From contig NZ_DATJPM010000051.1 of assembly GCF_035506375.1 (NCBI RefSeq), positions 1-22,001 on the forward strand: a DNA stretch of 22,001 nucleotides, read 5' to 3'. The stretch is from Methanocella sp. (GTDB lineage: Archaea > Halobacteriota > Methanocellia > Methanocellales > Methanocellaceae). Positions 14,246 to 20,806 of the stretch are shown in pieces (position 1 is the stretch's first letter; every line of letters starts with the position of its first letter). The notes below the pieces were generated by a model that saw only the letters and a program-made list of their open reading frames with translations, was not told the origin of the DNA and did not search any database. Both the position numbers and the translations under genes were made by a program.

Positions 14246-15286
14246 ATGGTCAACGTGGCAATGGCAGGCGGAGAGAAGAGCGGCAAGACGATGCTGGCCT
14301 CGAAGCTGGGCAAAAAAGGCACCGAGTCCGACATCACCCTGTATAATTTCACCAAGGGCGAGAACATCCTGACGATCGTGGACCCCATCGGCTACCCGAA
14401 GTCCCCAAAGCCGCTGGTGAACGGCGTCAGCATGGCCGACGTAGTGGTCTTCTGCGTTTCCGCCACGGGCCTGGACGCCCGGGCCGGCGAGTGCATCATT
14501 TTAATGGACCTGCTCCGGCCGAAGCACGGCATCATAACGATAACCCGGACGGACGAGTCGAACCCGCCCGCCGTCGAGGAGCTGGCGAAAAAAATAAAAG
14601 CCTTAACCAGGGGCACGGCAATGGAAAGCTGGGAGATCCTGCCCACCTCGACGAAGACGTTCGAGGGCGTCGACCGCCTGAAGGACCGCCTGTTCGAGCT
14701 GGACAACATACTTAAAAAAGAGTACGAGGCGCTCGTGGACAGGCCCGTGCGCATCCCCATCGACCATCACTTCAACGTGACGGGCATCGGCACCGTCATC
14801 CTGGGCTATGTGCGCCAGGGCAGCGTGAGCGTCCACGACAAGCTCACGATATACCCGCTCAGGCACGAGGCCGAGGTCCGCTCCATCCAGATGCAGGACG
14901 TGGACGTGAAGCAGGCAAAGGCGGGAGACCGCGTCGGCCTCTCGCTCAAGGGCGTCCAGAGCAAGGACCTGGACCGCGGCTTCATCATATCGCAGTCCGA
15001 GACCGTCGGCGACCTTTTGAGGCTGAGCTGCACGACAGCCCGCATCAAGGGCGAGTTCAGCCAGGACGATAAGGTGCACCTCTACGCGGGCCTGCAATCG
15101 ACTCCCGCGCTCGTGCGGAGGATCGCCGTCGAGGGCAGGGGCGCCGAGTCCACCCTTTCAGGCGGCCAGTTCGAGGTCGAGGTGAAGACGGACAAAGAGG
15201 TGGCGTACAGCCCCGGGGACGTGTTCCTGCTGACGAAGCTGGACGACCCCAAGCAGCGGTTCCTGGCTCGAGGGACCATTCCATAA
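14246..15286 (+). CDS. SelB-like elongation-factor paralogue with degenerate GTPase motifs (aSelBL type)
   Basis: A 346-aa protein with a translational GTPase fold: G domain (about 1-160), then two beta-barrel domains beginning near RPVRIPIDHHFNVTGIG, the hallmark of EF-Tu/SelB domain 2. The P-loop is AGGEKSGKT (7-15), but the G3 motif is DPIGY (46-50) instead of DxPGH and G4 is TRTD (100-103) instead of NKxD. The switch I segment is very short. This is the pattern of aSelBL, a family of SelB-like proteins scattered across archaea, considered to have lost normal GTP hydrolysis. No SelB C-terminal winged-helix extension is present. The frame opens at ATG 14213, but GAGGT before ATG 14246 and the TATA position decide the start. 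Function is unknown. Confidence 0.85.
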   Translation: MVNVAMAGGEKSGKTMLASKLGKKGTESDITLYNFTKGENILTIVDPIGYPKSPKPLVNGVSMADVVVFCVSATGLDARAGECIILMDLLRPKHGIITITRTDESNPPAVEELAKKIKALTRGTAMESWEILPTSTKTFEGVDRLKDRLFELDNILKKEYEALVDRPVRIPIDHHFNVTGIGTVILGYVRQGSVSVHDKLTIYPLRHEAEVRSIQMQDVDVKQAKAGDRVGLSLKGVQSKDLDRGFIISQSETVGDLLRLSCTTARIKGEFSQDDKVHLYAGLQSTPALVRRIAVEGRGAESTLSGGQFEVEVKTDKEVAYSPGDVFLLTKLDDPKQRFLARGTIP

Positions 15287-15287
15287 T

Positions 15288-15330
15288 TTTTTTTTATCTT
15301 CGTTGTTTCTTCTACCTTATTCTTTTTTTG
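15288..15330 (+). terminator. T-rich terminator after the SelB-like gene
   Basis: Nine consecutive Ts (15289-15297) begin just past the stop codon, with further T-rich runs to about 15330. Archaeal polymerases stop at such runs without a hairpin. The rest of the 172-bp gap holds only the promoter region of the next gene. Confidence 0.6.
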
Positions 15331-15360
15331 GGTCATGGCGGGCTCTGGCAACTTCGCGTG

Positions 15361-15370
15361 CTTAATATAA
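15361..15370 (+). promoter_or_regulatory. TATA-like element for the UPF0147 gene
   Basis: CTTAATATAA lies about 90 bases before the ATG at 15459 and predicts a leader of about 65 bases. A second A/T-rich stretch at 15419-15434 is closer and could serve instead. Confidence 0.35.
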
Positions 15371-15458
15371 CCGAAAATCTTTTCTCGGATGGCGGTGCAT
15401 AGGATACCCATACGGTGCTAATTTTACGATAATTAAGACCGGCTAATAAGGTGAGAAT

Positions 15459-15725
15459 ATGTCAAACGTTGAAGCCGTCATAAAGCAATGCGTGGACGTG
15501 CTGTCCAGGATCAAGGACGACGACACGGTGCCCCGCAACATCAGGCGCAGTGCGGATAGCGTGAAAACCATACTGCTCAACTCTAAGGAGAGCCCCGCGG
15601 TGCGGGCCGCCTCCAGCATCTCCATCCTGGACGAGATCTCGAACGACCCCAACATCCCGCTGCACACTCGCACCCTCATCTGGAACATCGCGAGCCAGCT
15701 TGAGACCATCTCGGTAGACGGCTAA
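15459..15725 (+). CDS. UPF0147 family protein
   Basis: An 88-aa all-helical protein, recognised as the archaeal UPF0147 family by its length and by RIKDDDTVPRNIRRSADS (about 17-34), the Ser/Ala-rich centre and DPNIPLHTRTLIWNIASQLE (63-82). Members occur widely in archaea and their function is unknown. There is a strong ribosome-binding site AAGGTGAG at proper distance. It is monocistronic: T-runs stand upstream and a hairpin with a T-tract downstream. Confidence 0.9.
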   Translation: MSNVEAVIKQCVDVLSRIKDDDTVPRNIRRSADSVKTILLNSKESPAVRAASSISILDEISNDPNIPLHTRTLIWNIASQLETISVDG

Positions 15726-15741
15726 GCGGCCCGGGCCGGCC

Positions 15742-15763
15742 GCGGTAAACCCGCTTTGTTTTT
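15742..15763 (+). terminator. Hairpin/T-tract terminator after the UPF0147 gene
   Basis: A short GCGG...CCGC stem (15742-15754) is followed by TTTGTTTTT. A stronger overlapping stem GCGGCC/GGCCGC lies at 15726-15743. Together they mark the end of the UPF0147 transcript. Confidence 0.55.
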
Positions 15764-15792
15764 CAATATCCGGCCTGCCCCGACCATTAAAT

Positions 15793-15800
15793 TGATATAT
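15793..15800 (+). promoter_or_regulatory. TATA box of the RLAN/ATP-grasp unit
   Basis: TGATATAT lies about 45 bases before the GTG at 15843. Initiation would fall around 15820-15827, at or just before an upstream ATG (15827) that opens a ten-codon frame overlapping the GTG start. Confidence 0.45.
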
Positions 15801-15842
15801 GATGATTCCACAATACCGCGATAACAATGGAAGTGTCCATTA

Positions 15843-16490
15843 GTGACAATTGTTGTTAGTGAAGACGACGAAGATGCGGATTATAGTCCGTTTACTTTTT
15901 TAGAAACGACGGTCAAGGACGACATTTTGAACGTATCGCACGATTACCGGTACCAGAAAATGGGGTACTACGTTTCCATGCACGCCGAACTCTGCGGCTG
16001 TAGCGTGACGCCGCGCTGCTCGGACATCCTGGACACGCACCGCAACCCTCTCCTGATGATCCGGGCGGCGAAGGCGGACATCCCGTGCCTGCCGTACACG
16101 CTGGTCTCCGGCTACGAGCGCAATATGGGCTATCCGGCTTTATGCTTTGCCGTGAACCCGTACACGTGCAACTCGGTGACTCAGGTAAAGACCGAGTCCC
16201 AGATGTACCGGACGCTGAAGAGCCTGAGCGTGAACAACCGCTACCCGGTCTCCGTGCAGCCCCTGGTGGGAGAGGTAAAGGAGGCCGTGCAGGTGTTCGG
16301 CGAGACGGACGTGCCCGAGGCGCGCTCCATCGCGAGGAAGTTCTACGAGACCTTCCGGATACCCATCGGCAAGCTGATCGTGCAGATGGCGGACGGCGAG
16401 GCAAAGCTGTGCCACTTCGAGCCCGCGACGAAGAAAGAGGTGGACTGGGCTCTGGTCAGGGAAAAGGTGCACGCCGCCAGGTGCCGCTGA
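15843..16490 (+). CDS. RLAN-domain protein (RimK-like ATP-grasp N-terminal domain), stand-alone
   Basis: A 215-aa soluble protein. SHDYRYQKMGYYVSMHAE (32-49) is the signature of the RLAN domain, normally fused in front of a RimK-like ATP-grasp ligase. Here the domain ends in its own stop and the ligase follows as a separate gene after 23 bp. Seven cysteines occur, including CGCSVTPRC (52-60). RLAN plus ATP-grasp pairs are predicted to form amide or peptide bonds in small metabolites or on proteins; the substrate is unknown. The start is GTG with only a weak GGAAGTG ribosome-binding site, and a ten-codon frame (15827-15859) overlaps it. The GTG start gives the TIVVSEDD strand expected at the N-terminus. 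Confidence 0.82.
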   Translation: MTIVVSEDDEDADYSPFTFLETTVKDDILNVSHDYRYQKMGYYVSMHAELCGCSVTPRCSDILDTHRNPLLMIRAAKADIPCLPYTLVSGYERNMGYPALCFAVNPYTCNSVTQVKTESQMYRTLKSLSVNNRYPVSVQPLVGEVKEAVQVFGETDVPEARSIARKFYETFRIPIGKLIVQMADGEAKLCHFEPATKKEVDWALVREKVHAARCR

Positions 16491-16513
16491 TCGCGTAAAA
16501 AAACGGGTTAATC

Positions 16514-17425
16514 ATGAAGATCGGGTGTTTCGTGGAGAAGTATAGTTTCCACACTAAGGAGGAATCCACAGCTCTCGACCGCTTCAGGAGGACGGCCGCG
16601 GCCAAGGGCCACCTCTTCGACTTCCTTTTCAAAAAGGACATGAACCGCATTCCCGACTACGACGCGGTCTTCATACGCGCCACGACGGACCCGATGAACA
16701 CGGCCTACGTGGTGTCGAGGATGGCCGACGCCCTGGGCAAGGTAGTCATCGACGACCCCCACTCGATCCGGATCTGCTCTTCTAAAGTGGTCTTAGACGA
16801 CCTGTTCCGGCATAACGAGATCCCCTCGCCGAAGTCGCTGCTTTTCGGCGGCGACTTTAGCGACGGGAACCTGAGGCACATATTCGACTACCTCGGTTTT
16901 CCCCTCGTCCTCAAGGCCCCCTACACGAAATTCTCCTCGCACGTGGAAAAGGCCCACGACGAGCCCGAGTTCCGCCTCATCGCGGCCCGCTACCTGAAGC
17001 ACGCCACGCCGATCGTGCTGCAGGAGTACATGCCCTCGGGCTTCGACTGGCGGGTCGGCATGCTGGATAATAAGGTCCTGTACCTGTGTAAGTACTACAT
17101 GCCCAGGGGCGGCTGGAAGGTCCGATCGCTCATCGACGGCAAGAATCAGTGGGGCCGCGTTGTGCCTATTTTACGGAAGAACGCCCCGAAGAAGCTGGAG
17201 GAGCTTGCGGTGAAAGTCTCGAAGTGCGTGGGCGACGGGCTCTATGGGCTGGATATAAAGGAGATCGACGGCAAGTTCTACTGCATCGAGATCAACGACA
17301 ACCCGAGCTTTTATGCGGACCTCGAGGACGGTAAGGACCCCGACCTCTACGAGAAGATCATCGATAGATTAACTTCCGGAAGGCCGGTAAAGCCGGGCAC
17401 ATACAGGTTAAACGAGGAATCATAA
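16514..17425 (+). CDS. RimK-like ATP-grasp ligase
   Basis: A 303-aa ATP-grasp enzyme. VFIRATTDPMNTAYVVSRMA (52-71) and the VVIDDPHSIRICSSKVVL stretch (77-94) are typical of the RLAN-associated group. LVLKAPYTKFSSHV (131-144) is the nucleotide-binding lysine and loop, VLQEYMP (168-174) the hinge, and CIEINDNPS (257-265) holds the metal-binding Glu and Asn. It should activate a carboxylate as acyl phosphate and join it to an amine or thiol. The previous gene probably supplies the missing N-terminal domain in trans. No carrier peptide, transporter or biosynthetic gene is adjacent, so the product is open. Only a weak ribosome-binding site is seen, which suggests translational coupling. Confidence 0.88.
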   Translation: MKIGCFVEKYSFHTKEESTALDRFRRTAAAKGHLFDFLFKKDMNRIPDYDAVFIRATTDPMNTAYVVSRMADALGKVVIDDPHSIRICSSKVVLDDLFRHNEIPSPKSLLFGGDFSDGNLRHIFDYLGFPLVLKAPYTKFSSHVEKAHDEPEFRLIAARYLKHATPIVLQEYMPSGFDWRVGMLDNKVLYLCKYYMPRGGWKVRSLIDGKNQWGRVVPILRKNAPKKLEELAVKVSKCVGDGLYGLDIKEIDGKFYCIEINDNPSFYADLEDGKDPDLYEKIIDRLTSGRPVKPGTYRLNEES

Positions 17426-17446
17426 GCTCTCCATGAATCCGGACAA

Positions 17447-17548
17447 ACCTTTTTATACTCTCCATATCATCCGGTATCAATAAAATCGCGCGACACAACT
17501 CAGATTACGCAGCGCAGAAACATGAAAAAGTATAAGTAACTATAAGTA
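17447..17548 (+). promoter_or_regulatory. Promoter region of the S19e-FtsY operon
   Basis: The 228-bp gap before S19e contains a good TATA box, CTTTTTATACTC (17448-17459), and a second, doubled element, TATAAGTA at 17531-17538 and 17541-17548, exactly 10 bp apart. The gap carries no recognised RNA gene. Two promoters for this housekeeping cluster are plausible; the leader would be about 175 or about 85 bases. Confidence 0.5.
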
Positions 17549-17653
17549 CGTAAAACCCCTTCGCAACCGATAGAGTTATGGCACGTTTTGTGTGCGCTCC
17601 ATACATATCATTGGTTCCATAAGGCGTTGAATCCGTTTATCGGAGGAATCAGA

Positions 17654-18097
17654 TTGGCAGTAGTCTATGATGTACCCGCCACCGCGTTCGTCGTACAGGC
17701 GGGACAAAAACTCAAGGAGTCAGGCAAAGTCCAGGCCCCCGAGTGGGCCGCGTTCGTAAAGACCGGCACGCACAGGCAGTACCCCCCGGCCCAGGCCGAC
17801 TGGTGGTACACGAGGTGCGCCTCCATCCTGAGGCGTATATACATTGACGGCCCCGTCGGCGTCCAGAGGCTCAGGAGCCTCTACGGCGGCAAGAAGAACC
17901 GCGGCGTAAGGCCGGACCGGCACGAGAGGGGCGGCGGCTCCATCATCCGGGACGCCCTCCAGCAGCTCGAGAAGGCCGGGCTCGTCAAGGCCGTCAAGGG
18001 CGGCAGGGTCGTGACCCCCCAGGGCATGGCGTTCCTGGACAAGGTGGCCACCGAGATGTCCGCGGCGAAGCCGGCCACGCCCGAAGCGCAGACGTAA
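17654..18097 (+). CDS. rps19e: 30S ribosomal protein S19e
   Basis: A 147-aa small-subunit protein found only in archaea and eukaryotes, needed for 40S/30S maturation. Signatures are VYDVPATAFVVQAGQKLK near the start, PEWAAFVKTGTHRQYPP, DWWYTRCASILRRIYIDGPVG, LRSLYGGKKNRGVRPDRH and the winged-helix end GRVVTPQGMAFLDKVA. The start is TTG 17654, set by GGAGG seven bases upstream; the open frame continues upstream from GTG/ATG-like codons with no conservation. First gene of a compact nine-gene run ending in ftsY. Confidence 0.95.
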   Translation: MAVVYDVPATAFVVQAGQKLKESGKVQAPEWAAFVKTGTHRQYPPAQADWWYTRCASILRRIYIDGPVGVQRLRSLYGGKKNRGVRPDRHERGGGSIIRDALQQLEKAGLVKAVKGGRVVTPQGMAFLDKVATEMSAAKPATPEAQT

Positions 18098-18111
18098 GGC
18101 TTTCCGCCAAA

Positions 18112-18123
18112 CAGGTTTATACC
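18112..18123 (+). promoter_or_regulatory. Internal TATA-like element before the PDCD5-like gene
   Basis: GGTTTATACCC stands about 25-30 bases before the ATG at 18146, so an additional leaderless transcript may start here inside the operon. Confidence 0.45.
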
Positions 18124-18145
18124 CATATAGAACGAAGTGATGCTG

Positions 18146-18475
18146 ATGAGCGGCGATGAACTGGATGAGATAAGGCGGCGCAAGATGGAGGAGCTCCAGA
18201 GGGCGCAGTCCGACGCATTCGCGCAGGAGCAGCAGCGCCAGCAGCTGGAGCAGCAGAAGGCGGCTGTCATGCGGCAGATCCTCACTCCGGAAGCCCGCGA
18301 GCGTCTAAATACCATACGCATGACCCGGCCCGAGTTCGTGGCCAGCGTCGAGATGCAGCTCATATCCCTGGCCCAGTCGGGCCGGCTCAAGGCGCAGATC
18401 GACGACGCACAGCTCGTCAAGATCCTGGAGCAGGTCACGCCCAAGAAGCGCGATATCAAGATACGCCGCGTCTGA
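18146..18475 (+). CDS. PDCD5-like DNA-binding protein
   Basis: A 109-aa protein of the PDCD5/TFAR19 family (archaeal members are small DNA-binding three-helix proteins). The N-terminal half is a highly charged helix with Gln/Glu repeats (RRRKMEELQRAQSDA and QEQQRQQLEQQK). The family core follows: AVMRQILTPEARERLNTIRM, then VEMQLISLAQSGR and LVKILEQVTPKKRDIKIRR. ATG 18146 gives the usual N-terminus MSGDELDEIRRRK; GTG 18137 and ATG 18140 are alternatives. Its neighbours S19e, L39e and L31e are the normal archaeal context. The stop is one base from the next ATG. Confidence 0.93.
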   Translation: MSGDELDEIRRRKMEELQRAQSDAFAQEQQRQQLEQQKAAVMRQILTPEARERLNTIRMTRPEFVASVEMQLISLAQSGRLKAQIDDAQLVKILEQVTPKKRDIKIRRV

Positions 18476-18476
18476 G

Positions 18477-19064
18477 ATGAGGATACAGGTCCTTTACAGC
18501 GGCGGCCAGGACAGCTCGCTGGCCGCGGTCCTGCTCGAGCCTTTCTTCGAAGTGGAGCTCGTTACCTGCTCGTTCGGCTCCCCGGCATGGAAGCACGCCC
18601 AAAAGGCCGCAGGGGCCATCGGCTTTCCCTTCAGGACGGTAAAGCTCGGCCCGGAGGTCATGGACGGCTGTATCGGCCTGATATTGAAACACGGCTACCC
18701 GCGCTACGGCATTAACTACGTGCACATGAAGGCGCTGGAGGCGGCCGCCGCCGATTCAGAATATATCGCGGACGGCACCCGGCGGGACGACCATTCGCCT
18801 GTGCTCTCGATGCCCGAGATAAAGAGCCTCGAGATGCGGACCGGGGCGCAGTATATCCGGCCCCTGGCCGGGTACGGCAGGCACGCCATCGACGCGCTCG
18901 TAAAAAAACACTTCGAAATCGTCGAGGGCGCGGCCATCGAAAAGTCGGACTACGAGTCCGAGATACGATCATCGATCATGGAAAAATACGGGAAGGAGAC
19001 CGTAAGCAGGCTCTTCCCGCTAGAGCACCCCCAGTCGAGGGTGATGAGAAGGTTACAAAAATGA
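18477..19064 (+). CDS. PP-loop (N-type ATP pyrophosphatase) family protein
   Basis: A 195-aa protein with the ATP-pyrophosphatase loop SGGQDSS (residues 8-14) at the N-terminus, as in ThiI, QueC, TtuA and asparagine-synthase-like enzymes that adenylate a substrate before adding N or S. The central EYIADGTRRDDHSPV (about 98-112) is a likely second nucleotide/substrate motif. No CxxC pairs, THUMP or iron-sulfur motif is present, so it is not a standard tRNA thiolase. It begins one base after the PDCD5-like stop, and its own TGA overlaps the L39e ATG (ATGA). Tight coupling to ribosomal genes suggests modification of RNA or a translation component. The exact substrate is unknown. Confidence 0.85.
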   Translation: MRIQVLYSGGQDSSLAAVLLEPFFEVELVTCSFGSPAWKHAQKAAGAIGFPFRTVKLGPEVMDGCIGLILKHGYPRYGINYVHMKALEAAAADSEYIADGTRRDDHSPVLSMPEIKSLEMRTGAQYIRPLAGYGRHAIDALVKKHFEIVEGAAIEKSDYESEIRSSIMEKYGKETVSRLFPLEHPQSRVMRRLQK

Positions 19065-19213
19065 CGAAGAAGTCAAAGGGCAAGAAGATCCGGTTGGCCA
19101 AGTACACCAACCAGAACCGAAGAGTCCCGGCGTGGGTCATCATGAAGACCAACAGGGCCGTCATGACCCACCCGAAGCGCAGAAGCTGGCGCAGGACCAG
19201 CCTACCCGAGTAA
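19061..19213 (+). CDS. rpl39e: 50S ribosomal protein L39e
   Basis: A 50-aa, very basic protein, recognised from MTKKSKGKKIRLAKYTNQN, VPAWVIMKTNR and the end THPKRRSWRRTSLPE. L39e lines the exit tunnel of archaeal and eukaryotic ribosomes. The ATG overlaps the TGA of the PP-loop gene, so translation is coupled. The length is normal for the family. Confidence 0.96.
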   Translation: MTKKSKGKKIRLAKYTNQNRRVPAWVIMKTNRAVMTHPKRRSWRRTSLPE

Positions 19214-19222
19214 GGTGGTAAC

Positions 19223-19504
19223 ATGGCAGACGAGAAGTCAGAGCAGATATACACGATTCCTCTGGACACCGAGGGATACCCCCACTGGAAGAAGGGCAAC
19301 CTGGCCATCAAGAAGGTCAGGGAGTACCTGTCCAGGCACATGAAGGTGGACGAGGATAAGATCAAGATCAACGCCCCTCTCAACGAGACCATCTGGGAGC
19401 ACGGCATCCGCAAGCCGCCCCGCAAGATCAGGGTCAAGGCGACCCGGGTCGAGGACGGCGTAGTCGAGGCCGACATCGTCGACACCGACAAAGTCGGCGC
19501 GTAA
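19223..19504 (+). CDS. rpl31e: 50S ribosomal protein L31e
   Basis: A 93-aa large-subunit protein near the tunnel exit. Family features are the opening IYTIPL, the basic HWKKGNLAIKKVREYLSRHM (21-40), INAPLNETIWEHGIRKPPRK and the acidic tail. GGTGG a few bases before the ATG is the ribosome-binding site. It follows L39e after 9 bp, the conserved archaeal pair. Confidence 0.96.
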   Translation: MADEKSEQIYTIPLDTEGYPHWKKGNLAIKKVREYLSRHMKVDEDKIKINAPLNETIWEHGIRKPPRKIRVKATRVEDGVVEADIVDTDKVGA

Positions 19505-19516
19505 GCACGTGATAGC

Positions 19517-20182
19517 GTGATCCGGCAGCTTGACTTTTACGGCTACCCGTACGTCGGGATCTATGGGGCCAACACGGAGAACTACGTAGTGCTGCCCCCC
19601 GACCTGCCCGCGCACACGGCCGACGAGGTCGCGGAGGCGCTGGGCGCGGTGGGCATCATCCGTACGCTAATCAACGACAGCTCGCTCATCGGCTCCATGA
19701 TGGCCGGGAACAGCAGCGGCTTCATAGTGAGCGACCTGGCCCTGGAAAGGGAGGTCGCCGCGCTCGAGAAAGCACTGCCCGTAGCCCGCCTGAAGGGGAA
19801 GATGACCGCCGCCGGGAACATCATCCTGGCCAACGATACGGCGGCGCTAGTGCACCCGGCGCTGAGCGACCGGCACCTGGGGGTCATCCGGGACACGCTC
19901 AAGGTGGACGTGCGACGGGGGACCATCGGCGGCCTGAAGACCGTCGGAATGGCCGGCGTGGCCACGAATAAGGGCCTGCTGGTGCACCCGAGGGCCACGG
20001 AGGAAGAGCTAAGCGCGCTGGAAGAGCTATTCAGACTGCCGGTAGACATCGGCACGGTGAGCTTCGGCTCGCCGCTAGTGGGGTCCGCCATCCTGGCCAC
20101 CTCGAAGGGCCTGGTGACGGGCACGAAGACGTCCGGCCCCGAGCTGGGGAGGATCGAGGACGCGTTACAACTGGGAGAGTGA
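19517..20182 (+). CDS. eif6: Translation initiation factor aIF6
   Basis: A 221-aa protein of the eIF6 family, a five-fold pentein propeller that binds the large subunit and prevents premature subunit joining. Repeated motifs are seen: FYGYPYVGIYGANTENY at the start, SSLIGSMMAGNSSGFIVS, GNIILANDTAALVHPALS, GMAGVATNKGLLVHPRA and VGSAILATSKGLVTG. The length is normal. The start is GTG 19517, with a GTGAT ribosome-binding site just before it. It lies 12 bp after L31e, as in most archaea. Confidence 0.97.
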   Translation: MIRQLDFYGYPYVGIYGANTENYVVLPPDLPAHTADEVAEALGAVGIIRTLINDSSLIGSMMAGNSSGFIVSDLALEREVAALEKALPVARLKGKMTAAGNIILANDTAALVHPALSDRHLGVIRDTLKVDVRRGTIGGLKTVGMAGVATNKGLLVHPRATEEELSALEELFRLPVDIGTVSFGSPLVGSAILATSKGLVTGTKTSGPELGRIEDALQLGE

Positions 20183-20189
20183 ATTAAAC

Positions 20190-20366
20190 ATGGCTAATTA
20201 CATCGTAGAGGGCACGTTCAAGGCAGGCGTCCAGTGGGAGAAGTTCTCCAAGGAAGTCGAGTCGGTGAACGAGAACACCGCCCGTGAAAAAGTCCTGTCC
20301 ACGCTCGGCAGCAGGCACGGCATCAACAGGAACCTCATCAAGATCGAATCCGTCAAGAAGGCGTAA
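20190..20366 (+). CDS. 50S ribosomal protein LX (L18Ae/L20a)
   Basis: A 58-aa protein recognised as archaeal ribosomal LX from YIVEGTFKAG at the start, WEKFSKEVESVNENTAREKV, LGSRHGINRNLIKIESVKK and the length. It is the small archaeal counterpart of eukaryotic L18a. It begins 7 bp after aIF6 and is followed after 11 bp by prefoldin alpha. Confidence 0.95.
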   Translation: MANYIVEGTFKAGVQWEKFSKEVESVNENTAREKVLSTLGSRHGINRNLIKIESVKKA

Positions 20367-20377
20367 GGAGAACAGCT

Positions 20378-20800
20378 ATGGCAGACGCAGCACCGGCAGA
20401 CAACGAGGAGCAGATCAGGGAGCTCATCGCCCGCATTCAGGTCAGCCAGCAGCGCATGGACGCGCTCCAGCAGCAGGCGGGCCTGGTGCAGATGTCGCTG
20501 GCCGACATGGACAACGCGCTCAAGGCGCTGTCCACGCTGGAGGGCAGGGGCGAAGACCAGGAAATTCTCGTGCCCATCGGCGCGGGGTCGTACGTCCACA
20601 CGAAGCTGGCGAGCCCGGACAAGGCCATCATCGGCCTCGGCGCCGGCGTGAGCGTCGAGAAGAGCTTCGCCGACTCGAAGGGCATCATCCAGTCCAGGAG
20701 GACGGAGCTGGAGAAGGCCCTGCTGGAGACGACGAGCGCCATCGACCAGGTGGCCGCGGAGCTCGCGGGCCTGCAGCAGGAAGCCCAGAAGTACCAGTGA
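20378..20800 (+). CDS. pfdA: Prefoldin alpha subunit
   Basis: A 140-aa co-chaperone subunit. Two long coiled-coil helices (about 8-50 and 92-138) flank the beta hairpin module with EILVPIGAGSYVHTKLASPD (63-82) and GLGAGVSVEKSFADS. Two alpha and four beta subunits form a jellyfish-shaped hexamer that delivers unfolded chains to the thermosome. AAGGAG stands before the ATG. The gene lies between LX and ftsY, its usual archaeal place. Confidence 0.96.
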   Translation: MADAAPADNEEQIRELIARIQVSQQRMDALQQQAGLVQMSLADMDNALKALSTLEGRGEDQEILVPIGAGSYVHTKLASPDKAIIGLGAGVSVEKSFADSKGIIQSRRTELEKALLETTSAIDQVAAELAGLQQEAQKYQ

Positions 20801-20806
20801 GATGGA

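Noticed and set aside
17588..17653. 22-residue extension of S19e
   Set aside because: GGAGG stands before TTG 17654 and S19e proteins begin with the strand found there.
17426..17653. tRNA, C/D box RNA or riboswitch in the S19e leader
   Set aside because: No cloverleaf, paired C/D boxes or known aptamer pattern was seen by eye. A covariance search would be decisive.
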